From positions 1-58,381 of the forward strand of contig JACCWD010000169.1 of assembly GCA_013697825.1 (NCBI GenBank): a stretch of 58,381 bases of DNA, read 5' to 3'. This DNA comes from Rubrobacter sp. (GTDB lineage: Bacteria > Actinomycetota > Rubrobacteria > Rubrobacterales > Rubrobacteraceae). Positions within the stretch are counted from its first letter, which is position 1. Each line of letters begins with the position of its first letter. A model generated the notes under the pieces. The model saw only the letters and a list, made by a program, of their open reading frames with translations. It was not told the origin of the DNA and searched no databases. Made by a program: the position numbers and the translations under genes. Positions 7,664-16,700 of this stretch are shown here, in pieces.

Positions 7664-8290
7664 CTAAGCCACGAGCCTTCCTTGAACGATGAGTCGCTTC
7701 TCGAAGGTCGGTATCGGCGTGCAGCTTTGGAGCGAGACGGTCGTCTCTTCGTTGCGTGAGGGGTACGTCACCCAGTAATCCTCCGGGCGGACGACCATTT
7801 GGTCGTAGACTTCGAAGGTGAACTCGTTGCCGTTCGGGGCGGCTATGAGGATCTCGTCGCCCGGCTCCATCTCGTCGAGTTCGTAGAAAACGTACGGAAC
7901 CTCTGTTTGCATGAAGCCGAGGGCGTGGCCGACTATGAACGTGTTCGAGCCGTCGCGCCACGGAACCCCGCTCCCGGCCATGTGGATGATCCCCTCGTCG
8001 TCGAGTTCTTTTTGCGTCGAACCTTGTGGAATCGAAAGGTTCTCGATGTCGAGCTTCGGGACCGAGAGGCTCATCACCCCGGCCTCGCCGCCGGAAGCCG
8101 GTTCTTCCCTCGCCTCCTCCGGGTTCACGAGGGGCGCGTCGTTCTCGCCGAGGAGGGATCCGGCCTGTTCGATGGCGACGGGTTTCAATTCGGCGGAGGC
8201 CGACTCTTCGACAGGCAGAATCGGAAGCGCGGTCATGACGAGCGCGGCGAGGGCGATGATCGTGATGGATCCCCACAAAGTCCTGAACAT
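7664..8290 (-). CDS. Sortase, class E-like
   Basis: A 208-aa transpeptidase. One N-terminal membrane segment (about residues 5-26) places the catalytic domain outside. After a Glu/Pro-rich linker, the sortase barrel spans about 72-208. The catalytic triad is visible as His122 in FIVGHALGF, Cys190 in SLQSCTPI and Arg199 in FEKRLIVQGR. Sortases join a sorted surface protein to the cell wall or a pilin. No LPXTG/LAXTG substrate gene lies next to it, so it is probably a housekeeping enzyme. It diverges from the recombinase-like gene with only 44 bp between starts. TATACT lies 9 nt before its ATG, fitting a leaderless transcript. Confidence 0.88.
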   Translation of the reverse strand: MFRTLWGSITIIALAALVMTALPILPVEESASAELKPVAIEQAGSLLGENDAPLVNPEEAREEPASGGEAGVMSLSVPKLDIENLSIPQGSTQKELDDEGIIHMAGSGVPWRDGSNTFIVGHALGFMQTEVPYVFYELDEMEPGDEILIAAPNGNEFTFEVYDQMVVRPEDYWVTYPSRNEETTVSLQSCTPIPTFEKRLIVQGRLVA

Positions 8291-8299
8291 ACTCGCGGG

Positions 8300-8327
8300 A
8301 GTATATCAGGCGAGTTCCCGGTAGAAT
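8300..8327. promoter_or_regulatory. Divergent promoters lying 7-9 nt from both start codons
   Basis: The 44-bp gap between sortase (minus) and recombinase-like gene (plus) holds TATACT on the minus strand (8305-8300), 9 nt before the sortase ATG. It also holds TAGAAT on the plus strand (8322-8327), 7 nt before the other ATG. Neither start has a ribosome site. This spacing is the known signature of leaderless actinobacterial mRNAs. Confidence 0.5.
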
Positions 8328-8334
8328 ACGTTGC

Positions 8335-9168
8335 ATGAAAGTCGTGGACCTCGTTGAGGAATTCTCAGCCGAACTCGCCGACTCCGCCGACGCCAGTCCG
8401 CGCACCGCCGAATTCTACCGGACCGACCTCCGCGAATTCGCCGCCTTCCTCTCGTCGAAAAATGTCGTGGAGATCACCGACGTGAAAACCGGGAACGTCA
8501 TGGATTTCCGGAACCACCTCCTCGAAGAGAAGCGACGCCCCTTCACCGTGTACCGGAAGGACGCGGCGGTTCGGCGCTTCCTCGACTGGGTGAGGCGAAG
8601 CACGGACGCCCCACTCGACTTCGACCCCATCGAGCCGATGCACCAGCCGCTCGATCAGAAAATAACCTTCCTCGAAGCCGAAGAAGCGGGGCGCCTCCTC
8701 TCGTTCCCGGTGAAAAAGCGCGACGACGCGAGGGACGCCGTCATGATCCGGCTCATGATCGAAACGGGAGTGACGGTGAGCGAAATTCGCGGCGTACTCC
8801 GAAGCGACCTCGACCTCGAAGAAAGGCAAATTCAACTCGGCGGCCACGGATCGCACCTCGCTCCGAGGGCGCTTCGCCTCACCCCCGAAACCGTCGAAGC
8901 CCTCCGCGAATACTTCGACTTCCGAAACGACGAGACTCCCGAACTCATCGTGGGCCGCGCCGCGCGTCCCGTCGTCACCTCGAAGTCGCTTCAGAACGCG
9001 ATTTTGAAGCGGTGCGAGCAAGTCGGGATGCCTCGCGTATACCCGATGATGCTCCGCCACACCTTCGCCATAAACATCCTCCGCCGCGGCGCGACTTTGA
9101 ACGAACTCAAAGACGCGCTCGGCGTGCGCGACACCACGAACATCGGGGTTTACAAGAAGTTCGTGTGA
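8335..9168 (+). CDS. Tyrosine-recombinase-like protein with degenerate active site
   Basis: A 277-aa protein with the layout of XerC/XerD/phage integrases: an N-terminal SAM-like DNA-binding domain (about 1-95) and a C-terminal catalytic fold. Compared with XerD, the first catalytic Arg is Thr147 (ETGVTVSEI), the beta-hairpin Lys is not seen (LGGHGSHLAPRA), the box II His is Met238 (MMLRHTFAI; Arg241 is kept), the third-box His is Val264 (ALGVRD), and the nucleophile Tyr273 is kept (VYKKF). Loss of several essential residues makes strand exchange unlikely, yet the frame is intact. It may act as a DNA-binding or architectural protein. No attachment sites or phage genes are adjacent. Confidence 0.8.
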   Translation: MKVVDLVEEFSAELADSADASPRTAEFYRTDLREFAAFLSSKNVVEITDVKTGNVMDFRNHLLEEKRRPFTVYRKDAAVRRFLDWVRRSTDAPLDFDPIEPMHQPLDQKITFLEAEEAGRLLSFPVKKRDDARDAVMIRLMIETGVTVSEIRGVLRSDLDLEERQIQLGGHGSHLAPRALRLTPETVEALREYFDFRNDETPELIVGRAARPVVTSKSLQNAILKRCEQVGMPRVYPMMLRHTFAINILRRGATLNELKDALGVRDTTNIGVYKKFV

Positions 9169-9240
9169 GTCGGTTCGCCGCTTTTTGTTCGCCGCGCCCT
9201 CTCGCGGGAATATTCCTTTCAAAACGGGAGGAGATCGTTC

Positions 9241-9684
9241 ATGGCCCACCGCGAAGGTTCAAAGCATGATGGTCGGGGGAAGCGAGGCGGGAAAGCTGGC
9301 TCCGGGGAAGGTCTCTCGCTCGATGCTCGGCAGCTCAAGATCGAAGAAGTCAATTTGGAGATATCCGGGCTTCTCGACATAGAAATAAAGAACCTCGAAG
9401 CCGAACTCACCCTCGACCTCGACCTCGACAAACTCACCGTCGTTCTCGGACGCATCCTCGAAGCCGTGGACGAAAACCCGGAAAGCCTTCGAAGCGTCCT
9501 CGAAACCGTCGAAAGCGGAGTGAAAAACGCGGCAAAGGACGGAGAGGCGGAGGGCGAGGCGACGGAGGCGGCGGAAAGAAAGGCGAAGGAACTCGGCGTG
9601 AGCCTCGCATCCGTCGAGGGCACGGGTTCCGGCGGGCGCATCACCGTGGAGGACGTGGAGAAAGCCGCCGGAAACGGTGAATAG
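9241..9684 (+). CDS. Small protein with peripheral-subunit-binding domain
   Basis: A 147-aa protein with a strong ribosome site (GGAGGAG) before the ATG. The N-terminus is basic and Gly-rich (about 1-25). A Leu/Asp/Glu-rich helical part follows (about 28-95, with IEIKNLEAELTLDLDLDKL). The C-terminus (about 106-143) fits an E3-binding/peripheral-subunit-binding domain (PF02817): AAERKAKELGVSLASVEGTG, then GGRITVEDVE. In 2-oxoacid dehydrogenases this domain binds E1 or E3. Here no lipoyl or acyltransferase domain is present and no dehydrogenase gene is nearby. Small basic proteins ending in such a domain also occur as DNA-associated proteins in some actinobacteria. The role here is unknown. Confidence 0.65.
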   Translation: MAHREGSKHDGRGKRGGKAGSGEGLSLDARQLKIEEVNLEISGLLDIEIKNLEAELTLDLDLDKLTVVLGRILEAVDENPESLRSVLETVESGVKNAAKDGEAEGEATEAAERKAKELGVSLASVEGTGSGGRITVEDVEKAAGNGE

Positions 9685-9708
9685 AGCGGGTTTCGCGCCG
9701 TCGGCATT

Positions 9709-9722
9709 TCAGCCTCGGCTGA
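9709..9722 (+). terminator. Short hairpin between convergent genes
   Basis: TCAGCC and GGCTGA form a perfect 6-bp stem with a 2-nt spacer, between the convergent small gene and the acyltransferase. It has no T-tract, so terminator function is only possible. Confidence 0.35.
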
Positions 9723-9819
9723 TAGTATGCCACCCGCGCCGAGGGCCGGGCCACTTATGCCGAATCCGGCTGGCCGCTCCTTTCCGGACTCGGTGTCATT
9801 CCGGGAGCCGCCATAGCTT

Positions 9820-11782
9820 TCATCTCCCCAAACTTTCGGCGATGAGTTCGGCGTATACCTCCGCCCCCTCGGGGCGGGCGTGGATGCCATCGTCCCAGAA
9901 ATATTCCGGGTGGCCGTAGCTCGCCGAATTCCAGTCAACGACCGTGATCTTTTCGTACTCCTCGTCTTTCTCCCGGAGAAGCTCATTGTTCGACGCCTCC
10001 CACGAGAGCGGCGCCCGGACGTTCACTAAGACGACTCGCGGCGTGTCTTCGAGGATGGACACGATCTCCTCGAACTCCTCTTCGGTGATGGGGCCGTTGT
10101 TTCCGATGTGGACGACGATGGCCTCGCCAAGCTCTCCCGCATCGCGCCGGTCGGTCAAGATTTCGATGGCGTCGGCGGCTTGCATCCCCGTCGCCGCGTC
10201 CGTCACGGTGAAGCCCTCGATATCCTCTTCCAGTATGTCGGAAGCCCCGAGCATCACCGAGTCCCCGATGCCCGTCACCGGCCCTTCGAGCGGCGAAGGA
10301 GCGGCGAAGGAGCGCCGGATGCACCGGTATCCTCCGGCTCGGTGGCTTCGCCGTTTTCCGGGGCGCGGTTCGCTTCGTCCGCGTTGTTCGGCGGGGCTTC
10401 CTCGCTCCGGTTCGCCGAAACCTCGGCTTCGATGGGGCTTTTGTCGAGGAAGCTGGGGCGGTCGGGAGCTTCGGCGGAGACGATGTTCACGGCGAGGACG
10501 ACGCAGAATGCGGAGCATGCGACGGTCGCCGCGCTCCATTGCACGCCGAGGCGTATCTTCCGGTATCCGCGAGAGCTTCGGAGGTCGCGCCACGCCTTGC
10601 CGAGCGAGCCGCGCCGGAGGGGGGTCTCGACGTATCGGTATGAGAGGTCGGCGAGGGCGACGGTCGCGGCGAGGCGGACGGCGAGGAGTTCCCCGCCTTC
10701 GAGGGCGACGTTGAGGCCGGGGCGGGTGACCATGAAGATCGGCCAATGCCAAAGATATATGCCGTACGAGCGAACCCCGATCCACCGCAACGGCCCGACT
10801 CCGAGAAAGCCGAGATGCGCGTGCGGATGAACCGCCGCCGCGAGTACCATCGTCGTCGCGAGAGAGACGAAAAGAAGGCCGCCTTTATATAGAAACGGGT
10901 CGAACTCCCCGAGATTCAAAGACAGCCACACGAGCGAGCCGAGGGCGGCGAGTCCGGCGGCATCGAGGGCGGCGGGGCGCATCCACCCGAGCTTCCGCCG
11001 GAGCCTCCCCCCGAAGGCCGTCGCCCCTCCGGTGTTCGGGTGGCGGAAGCCTTTGCCGGGGAGCCAGAAAAACGCGAGGGCCGCCCCGATGAGAAGCCCG
11101 GCGGCGCGGGTGTCGGTGCCGTAATAAATCCGCGACGGATCCACGCCTGGCTCGAAAAGGTACACGACGAGCGCGGCGGAGGCGAGCGAGCCGAGAATGG
11201 TCATCGCAAGCACCCCTCCGCGCCGGAGAAGCGCGAGTCCGGCGGCCACCACCACGGGCCACACGATAAAAATTGCTCCTCGACCGCGAGCGACCAAAGG
11301 TGTTTTAAGAGCGACGGCCTCCCGACGGCCTCGAAGTACGATTCCTGCGCGAAGACGAGATGCCAGTTCGTCACATACCCGGTCGCCGCGAGCGCATCGG
11401 CGCGGAGGCCCGCCACCTCCTCCGGCAAAAACGCGACGGCGAAGGCGATGGTCGCGGCCATCATGAGGAAGACGGCGGGGAGGAGGCGCCTCGCCCGCTG
11501 GAACCAGAAACGTTTTAAGTCTATGCGGCTCGTCCTCCGGTATTCCGCGAGGAGGAGCGAGGTGATGAGGAAGCCGCTTATGACGAAGAAGACCTCGACC
11601 CCGAGGAAACCGCCCGGCATCCACGCGAGACCCGCGTGATAAAGAAGAACCGCGACGACCGCCAAAGCCCGAAGTCCGTCGAGGGCGGGGACGTATGGCA
11701 GCCTCGCCTCGCCGGACGCTTTCCTCGTCGCCGTGCGATAGCTTTCACACGCCGCGTCCGCGGCGGAAACCCCTCGCGCCAT
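9820..11782 (-). pseudogene. O-acyltransferase with SGNH domain, two frameshifts
   Basis: If two lesions are corrected this is an OafA-type protein of about 650 aa. An acyltransferase-3 membrane domain carries VPALDGLRALAVVAVLLYHA near the start, GVEVFFVISGFLITSLLL, HLWSLAVEEQF and later YGIYLWHWPIF. A C-terminal SGNH esterase domain has GIGDSVMLGA and a final DGIHARPEGAEVYAEL. Such proteins acetylate cell-surface glycans. I chose the ATG at 11782 for the GAGGGGGG before it. Lesion 1 is a T5 tract (plus-strand A5 at 11268-11272) where T6 would restore EEQFFIVWP. Lesion 2 is a perfect 11-bp tandem duplication at 10292-10313; one copy restores the frame. Either a pseudogene or two sequence errors. 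Confidence 0.8.
10292..10313. repeat. 11-bp tandem duplication breaking the acyltransferase frame
   Basis: GGCGAAGGAGC is repeated exactly twice (10292-10302, 10303-10313). Removing one copy joins the membrane part of the acyltransferase to its SGNH domain in frame. This looks like a slipped-strand duplication and could be reversible. Confidence 0.8.
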
Positions 11783-11857
11783 GCCACCCCCCTCGGGCTC
11801 CACGGTATTCTCTTCGTCGCCGCTTCTTGCGACCGGAAGGGGAATGCTACCTTATAA

Positions 11858-11880
11858 CGAGGCGGAATTTACAAGCCTCG
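11858..11880. promoter_or_regulatory. Inverted repeat in divergent intergenic region
   Basis: CGAGGC and GCCTCG flank an 11-bp AT-richer loop between the acyltransferase (minus) and the DUF418 gene (plus). Operator or hairpin; nothing else in this 247-bp gap stands out. Confidence 0.3.
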
Positions 11881-12029
11881 CCGGAAACTTCCACAAAATG
11901 TAGTGGGTGGAACAGAATCGAAACACCTTCGCAACCGTGTCGGCTCGAATCATCCCGAGGACCGATGCGGCGCGTTCCGCCCGAGGATAAAGTGCCGGGT
12001 GGAAAGTGGAGCGACGCGAGGAGAGCGGT

Positions 12030-13265
12030 GTGGAGACGAGCGGAAGGGTTTCCCCGGTTCGGGGTTCGGAGCGGGTCGTCGCCCTCGATGTGCTTCGGGG
12101 GATGGGCATCGTCGGGATACTCCTCGTGAACATCGGCATTTTCAGCGGCACCCAGAAATTGTTCCCGACCGCCCCGGCGGAGCCTTTGCCTGTGTACGAT
12201 CGAATCGTCGAGTTCCTCATCTCCGCCTTCGCCGAAGGGAAGTTTATAAGCACGCTCGCCTTCCTCTTCGGACTCGGCTTCGCGTGGCAGGGGATGCGCG
12301 CCGAGGAGCGCGGCGAGTCCTCCGGGAGGCTCCTTCTCAAAAGGGTGTCGGTTCTCGCGCTCTTCGGACTCGTCCACGCGACCCTCATATGGAGCGGCGA
12401 CATTTTGCTCGCGTACGGGCTTATGGGCTTCGTCCTCATACTCTTCCGGCGGAGGAGGCCGAAGACTTTGCTCATATGGGCGGGCATCGCCGTCGGGCTT
12501 CCGCTCGCTTTGCTTCTCGCCGCGACGGCTTTGTTCGCGGTCTTCCTCGCCGTCGGGGATCCGGATCAAATAGCGCAGTCGGGGGCCGGAACCTTCCCGT
12601 TCGCCGAGCGGGTTTCCGAGTCGGCCTTCGAGGCGTACAACTCCGGCTCGTACCCGGAGATGGTTATGCAACGTCTTCGCGAACTCTCCCTCCTCGCTTT
12701 CGGAGCCTTCTTCATCCTCCCGTTCGTCTTCGCGATGATGCTCGCCGGAGCCGCCGTCGCCCGAGCCGGGTGGATGCGGGACCCCCGCTCCCACCGCGCC
12801 GGAATAAAGAAGGCCGCCGTCGTCGGGTTCTCCATCGGGCTTCCATTGAACGCCGCGTACGCCATCACCACCGTCCTCGACCCGGCGGCCGTGGGCCTCG
12901 CCGGACTCCTCGGAGCAACTTTCTGGATGGCCGGGGCGCCGCTCCTCGCCATCGGATACATGGCCGCGATGACCCTCTTTGTATTTCGCCGTCCCGAAGG
13001 CGCGGTCGCGCACCGGCTCGCATCCGTCGGGCGGCTCGCGCTCAGCAATTATCTCCTTCAAAGCGTCGTCATGACGGCGATTTTTTACGGACTCGCGATC
13101 TACGGAGAGCTTGGGATAACGGCTTCGCTCGCCGTCGCGCTCCTCCTCCTCGCCGCGCAGCTCGCTTTGAGTCCCGTGTACCTCGAACGCTTCTCCATCG
13201 GCCCCGCCGAATGGCTGTGGCGGCGGCTCACGTACGGTCGGAAGAGCGCGAGGAACTCCGTGTAA
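12030..13265 (+). CDS. DUF418 family membrane protein
   Basis: About 411 aa. I chose the GTG at 12030 because GAGGAG lies 6 nt upstream; an in-frame GTG at 12006 adds 8 residues without a ribosome site. The N-terminal block ERVVALDVLRGMGIVGILLVN and the following FLFGLGFAWQGMRAEERG are typical of the YeiB/DUF418 family (PF04235). About ten hydrophobic helices run to the end. The C-terminal part contains RLALSNYLLQS, which is common in acyltransferase-like membrane families. The substrate is unknown; members are thought to be transporters or membrane acyltransferases. It diverges from the broken acyltransferase gene. Confidence 0.85.
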   Translation: METSGRVSPVRGSERVVALDVLRGMGIVGILLVNIGIFSGTQKLFPTAPAEPLPVYDRIVEFLISAFAEGKFISTLAFLFGLGFAWQGMRAEERGESSGRLLLKRVSVLALFGLVHATLIWSGDILLAYGLMGFVLILFRRRRPKTLLIWAGIAVGLPLALLLAATALFAVFLAVGDPDQIAQSGAGTFPFAERVSESAFEAYNSGSYPEMVMQRLRELSLLAFGAFFILPFVFAMMLAGAAVARAGWMRDPRSHRAGIKKAAVVGFSIGLPLNAAYAITTVLDPAAVGLAGLLGATFWMAGAPLLAIGYMAAMTLFVFRRPEGAVAHRLASVGRLALSNYLLQSVVMTAIFYGLAIYGELGITASLAVALLLLAAQLALSPVYLERFSIGPAEWLWRRLTYGRKSARNSV

Positions 13266-13282
13266 TCTTCCGCGCCCCGGAC

Positions 13283-13288
13283 GATACA
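13283..13288 (+). promoter_or_regulatory. Possible -10 for the coiled-coil gene
   Basis: TACAAT lies about 35 nt before the GTG start of the next gene, within 20 nt of the preceding stop. No clear -35 is seen. Confidence 0.3.
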
Positions 13289-13321
13289 ATATGCTCGACC
13301 GTATGCGGGAGGTTATACAGC

Positions 13322-13660
13322 GTGGCCGACGACAAGAACGACAAAGACTTCAAGCGGAGTTCGGCGGAGGTGATCTCCGACCTCCTCTCCGAGGCGAAGG
13401 TGAAGCAAGTGCGAGACTACGTGCGCGGCGAGGATTTCAAGTCCGACCGCGAGCGCGTCCGAAAGCGGGCCGCCGAACGTATAAAGAGCTTGCGCGACCG
13501 CTATAAATCGAAGAGCCGAACCCCCGAGGACGCCGCGAGGGAACGCGAACTCACCCTCAAGCTCGCCGAGGTCGAGGCCGAGGCGGCGGAGATAAGGATA
13601 CGCCTCTCCGAACTCCTCGAAGAGGAAGAGAAGCTGCGCGACGAGCTCGACCTTATTTAG
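13322..13660 (+). CDS. Small coiled-coil protein of unknown function
   Basis: A 112-aa protein starting at GTG, with GGGAGG about 9 nt upstream. It is highly charged and helical: VISDLLSEAKVKQVRDYV near the start, an Arg/Lys-rich centre, then a heptad-like stretch of Glu, Ala and Leu to the end (KLAEVEAEAAEIRIRLSEL). No signal peptide or membrane segment. I recognise no family. It lies between the DUF418 gene and gltB and shares no obvious function with either. Confidence 0.6.
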   Translation: MADDKNDKDFKRSSAEVISDLLSEAKVKQVRDYVRGEDFKSDRERVRKRAAERIKSLRDRYKSKSRTPEDAARERELTLKLAEVEAEAAEIRIRLSELLEEEEKLRDELDLI

Positions 13661-13727
13661 CCCGAGGCGAAGCCCGGGCGCCGCCACTACGAGCCATGCC
13701 CGAAGGAGGGGGAGCATTTCCGTAAAC

Positions 13728-13756
13728 TTGTGCTTTGGACTTTGATTGTGTAAAAA
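13728..13756 (+). promoter_or_regulatory. Candidate gltBD promoter
   Basis: TTGTGC (13728-13733) and TAAAAA (13751-13756) are separated by 17 bp, leaving a leader of about 35 nt with AAGGAGG before the TTG start of gltB. The hexamers are imperfect but the spacing is ideal. Confidence 0.4.
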
Positions 13757-13796
13757 TTGCGGAGCCTTTCCGTGCCTATCATCCGAAGGAGGCGAC

Positions 13797-16700
13797 TTGC
13801 TGACCCCACGACCCGGCCTTTACGACCCCGCTTATGAACACGATGCCTGCGGCTTCGGCTTCGTAGCGAGGGTGGATGGCCGAAAAACGCGGGCCACAGT
13901 CGAAGAAGGGCTGGAAATCCTCCGCAATCTGGAGCACCGGGGCGCCCGGGGCAGCGACCCGGAGACCGGGGACGGAGCCGGAATTCTCACGCAAACCCCC
14001 GATGCCTTCTTCCGCCGCGAAGCGGAGAAAGCGGGGGTCGAACTCCCCGAGCCGGGCCACTATGCCGTCGGGACGCTCTTCGAGACCGGAGACCGCGAAG
14101 ACTGCGACCTCGCCGAACGGAAGCTCGCCGACATCGCCGCCGAGGAAGGCCAAAGCCTCATCGGCTTTCGGGACGTCCCCATAAACCCGGAGCATTGCGG
14201 GAAGCTCGCCCGGCAAGTCATGCCGCGCATCCGCCAATTCTTCATCGAGCGCGGCGCCGAGGACGGAGACGCCGGAAACGGGGATGCCGGGGACGGGGGG
14301 GCCGAGGATGGGGATGCCTTCGAGCGGAGGCTGTACGTCATCCGCCGCCGACTCCACAAGGCCGTCGAGGACTCGCATCCATGCTACGTCGTCAGCCTCT
14401 CGTCACGCACGATCTTGTATAAGGGACTCCTCACCGGGACACAGGTTCCAGACTTTTACCCCGACCTCGAAGACGAGGGCTTCACGAGCGCCATCGCCCT
14501 CGTCCACGAGCGCTTCTCGACGAACACTTTGGGAAGCTGGAAACTCGCCCACCCGTACCGGTACGTCGCCCACAACGGCGAATTCAATACATTGCGCGGG
14601 AATATAAACTGGATGCGCGCCCGCGAGAGCCGCCTCGAAAGCGATCTCTTCGGCGACGACCTTAAAAAGCTCTCCCCCGTCATCGAGGAGGGGGGGAGCG
14701 ACTCCGCCGCCTTCGACAATGCTTTGGAGCTTCTCCATCTCGGTGGGCGCTCGCTTCCGCACGCGGTCGCGATGATGATCCCCGAGGCGTGGGAGAACGA
14801 CGACCTCATGGACGACGATCGGCGCGCTTTCTATCAGTTCCACTCCTCCCTCATCGAGCCGTGGGACGGCCCGGCATCGGTCGCCTTCACCGACGGCAAG
14901 CTCATCGGAGCGACCCTCGACCGGAACGGGCTTCGCCCGGCGAGGTACATAATCACGAAGGACGGGCGTGTCATATGCGCCTCCGAGGACGGCGCGCTCC
15001 GCGTCCCGGACGAGGACATCGCCGAGCGGTGGCGCCTCCAGCCCGGAAAGATGCTCGTCGTGGATACGGAGGCGAACGAGGTTCTCCATGACGAGGAAGT
15101 CAAGCGTCCCCTCTTCGAGAGGCAGCCGTACCGGGCGTGGATCGAGGACAACGAAGTGCGCCTCGAAGAACTCCCCGAAGCGGAGTCCGACCCTCGCCCA
15201 GAACCCGCGAACCTCTTCGAGCGCCAACTCGCCTTCGGATACACGATGGAAGACCTCCGCGTCATCGTCTCCCCGATGGCGATGGAGGGCGGCGAACCCA
15301 CCGGCTCGATGGGAACGGACACCCCGCTCGCCGTCCTCTCCGAGAAGCCGCAAATGCTCTTCCACTATTTCAAACAACATTTCGCGCAGGTCACGAACCC
15401 GCCCATAGACCCACTCCGCGAAGAACTCGTCATGTCCCTCAAAATGTCGCTCGGCCCCGAGCAAAACCTCTTCGAGGAAACCCCATACCACTGCCGCCGC
15501 GTCCTCCTCGAACAACCTATATTGAATGCGGCGGAGATGGAGAAGGTCCGCCACCTCGCGGCGACGACCCTCTCGACGCTCTTCCCCGCCGCCGACGGCG
15601 GGTGGAGGCTCGAGAAGGCGATTGACAACCTTTGCGAACGGGCCGAGAAGGCCGTGCGGGGCGGCTCCCCGGTTCTCGTTCTCAGCGACCGCGGGGTGAG
15701 CCGGACACAGGCTCCTATACCGAGCCTGCTTGCGACGGCGGCGGTGCATCACCATCTCGTCCGGCGCGGCATCCGCACGAACACGAGCCTCGTCGTCGAG
15801 ACGGCGGAGGCTCGGGAGGTTCACCATTTCGCGCTCCTCATCGGCTACGGCGCGGCGGCGGTGAACCCGTATCTCGCCTTCGAGTCCGTCGAGAAGATGG
15901 CCTTCGAAGGGGCTTTCGGGGATTTCACACCCGAAGAGGCATCGAAGAACTATGTGAAGGCCATCCAAAAGGGGCTTTTCAAGGTCATCTCGAAGATGGG
16001 GATCTCGACGCTCCTTTCGTACAACGGGGCGCAGATTTTCGAGGCGGTCGGGTTGAGCGACGAAGTGATCGAGCGTTATTTCACCGGAACCGCCTCGCGC
16101 ATCGGGGGGGCGGGGATCGAGGAGATCGCCCGCGAGGCGATCATGCGCCACGAGCGGGCCTTCGGCGGCGTCGAGGACGGGCCGGAGGAACTCGAGGTCG
16201 GCGGCGAGTACCAGCTTCGCCAGCAAGGACAATACCATCAGTGGAACCCCGCGAGCATCGTGCCTCTCCAACGCGCCGTCCGCACGAACAGCTTCGAGAC
16301 TTTCAAGGAGTTCACTCGCCACTTCGACGAGCATTCGGCGAAGTTCGCCACACTGCGCGGCCTCATGGACTTCGAGGAGAACCGCATCCCCATCGAGGAG
16401 GTCGAGCCCGCGAAGGAGATCGTCAAACGCTTCACGACGGGGGCGATGTCGCTCGGCTCGCTCTCGCAGGAAGCGCATGAGACGCTCGCGCTCGCGATGA
16501 ACGAGATCGGCGGGAAGTCGAACACGGGCGAGGGAGGCGAAGACCGCGAACGCTTCTCCGACGAGCGGCGGAGTTCCATAAAGCAGGTCGCCTCCGGGCG
16601 GTTCGGGGTGACGACGGAATACCTCGTGAACTCCGATGTCATCCAGATAAAGATGGCGCAGGGCGCGAAGCCCGGCGAGGGCGGACAACTTCCGGGCGGG

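Noticed and set aside
8335-9168. Integrase marking a prophage or integrative element
   Set aside because: The active site is degenerate and no attachment repeats, tRNA or phage genes are nearby.
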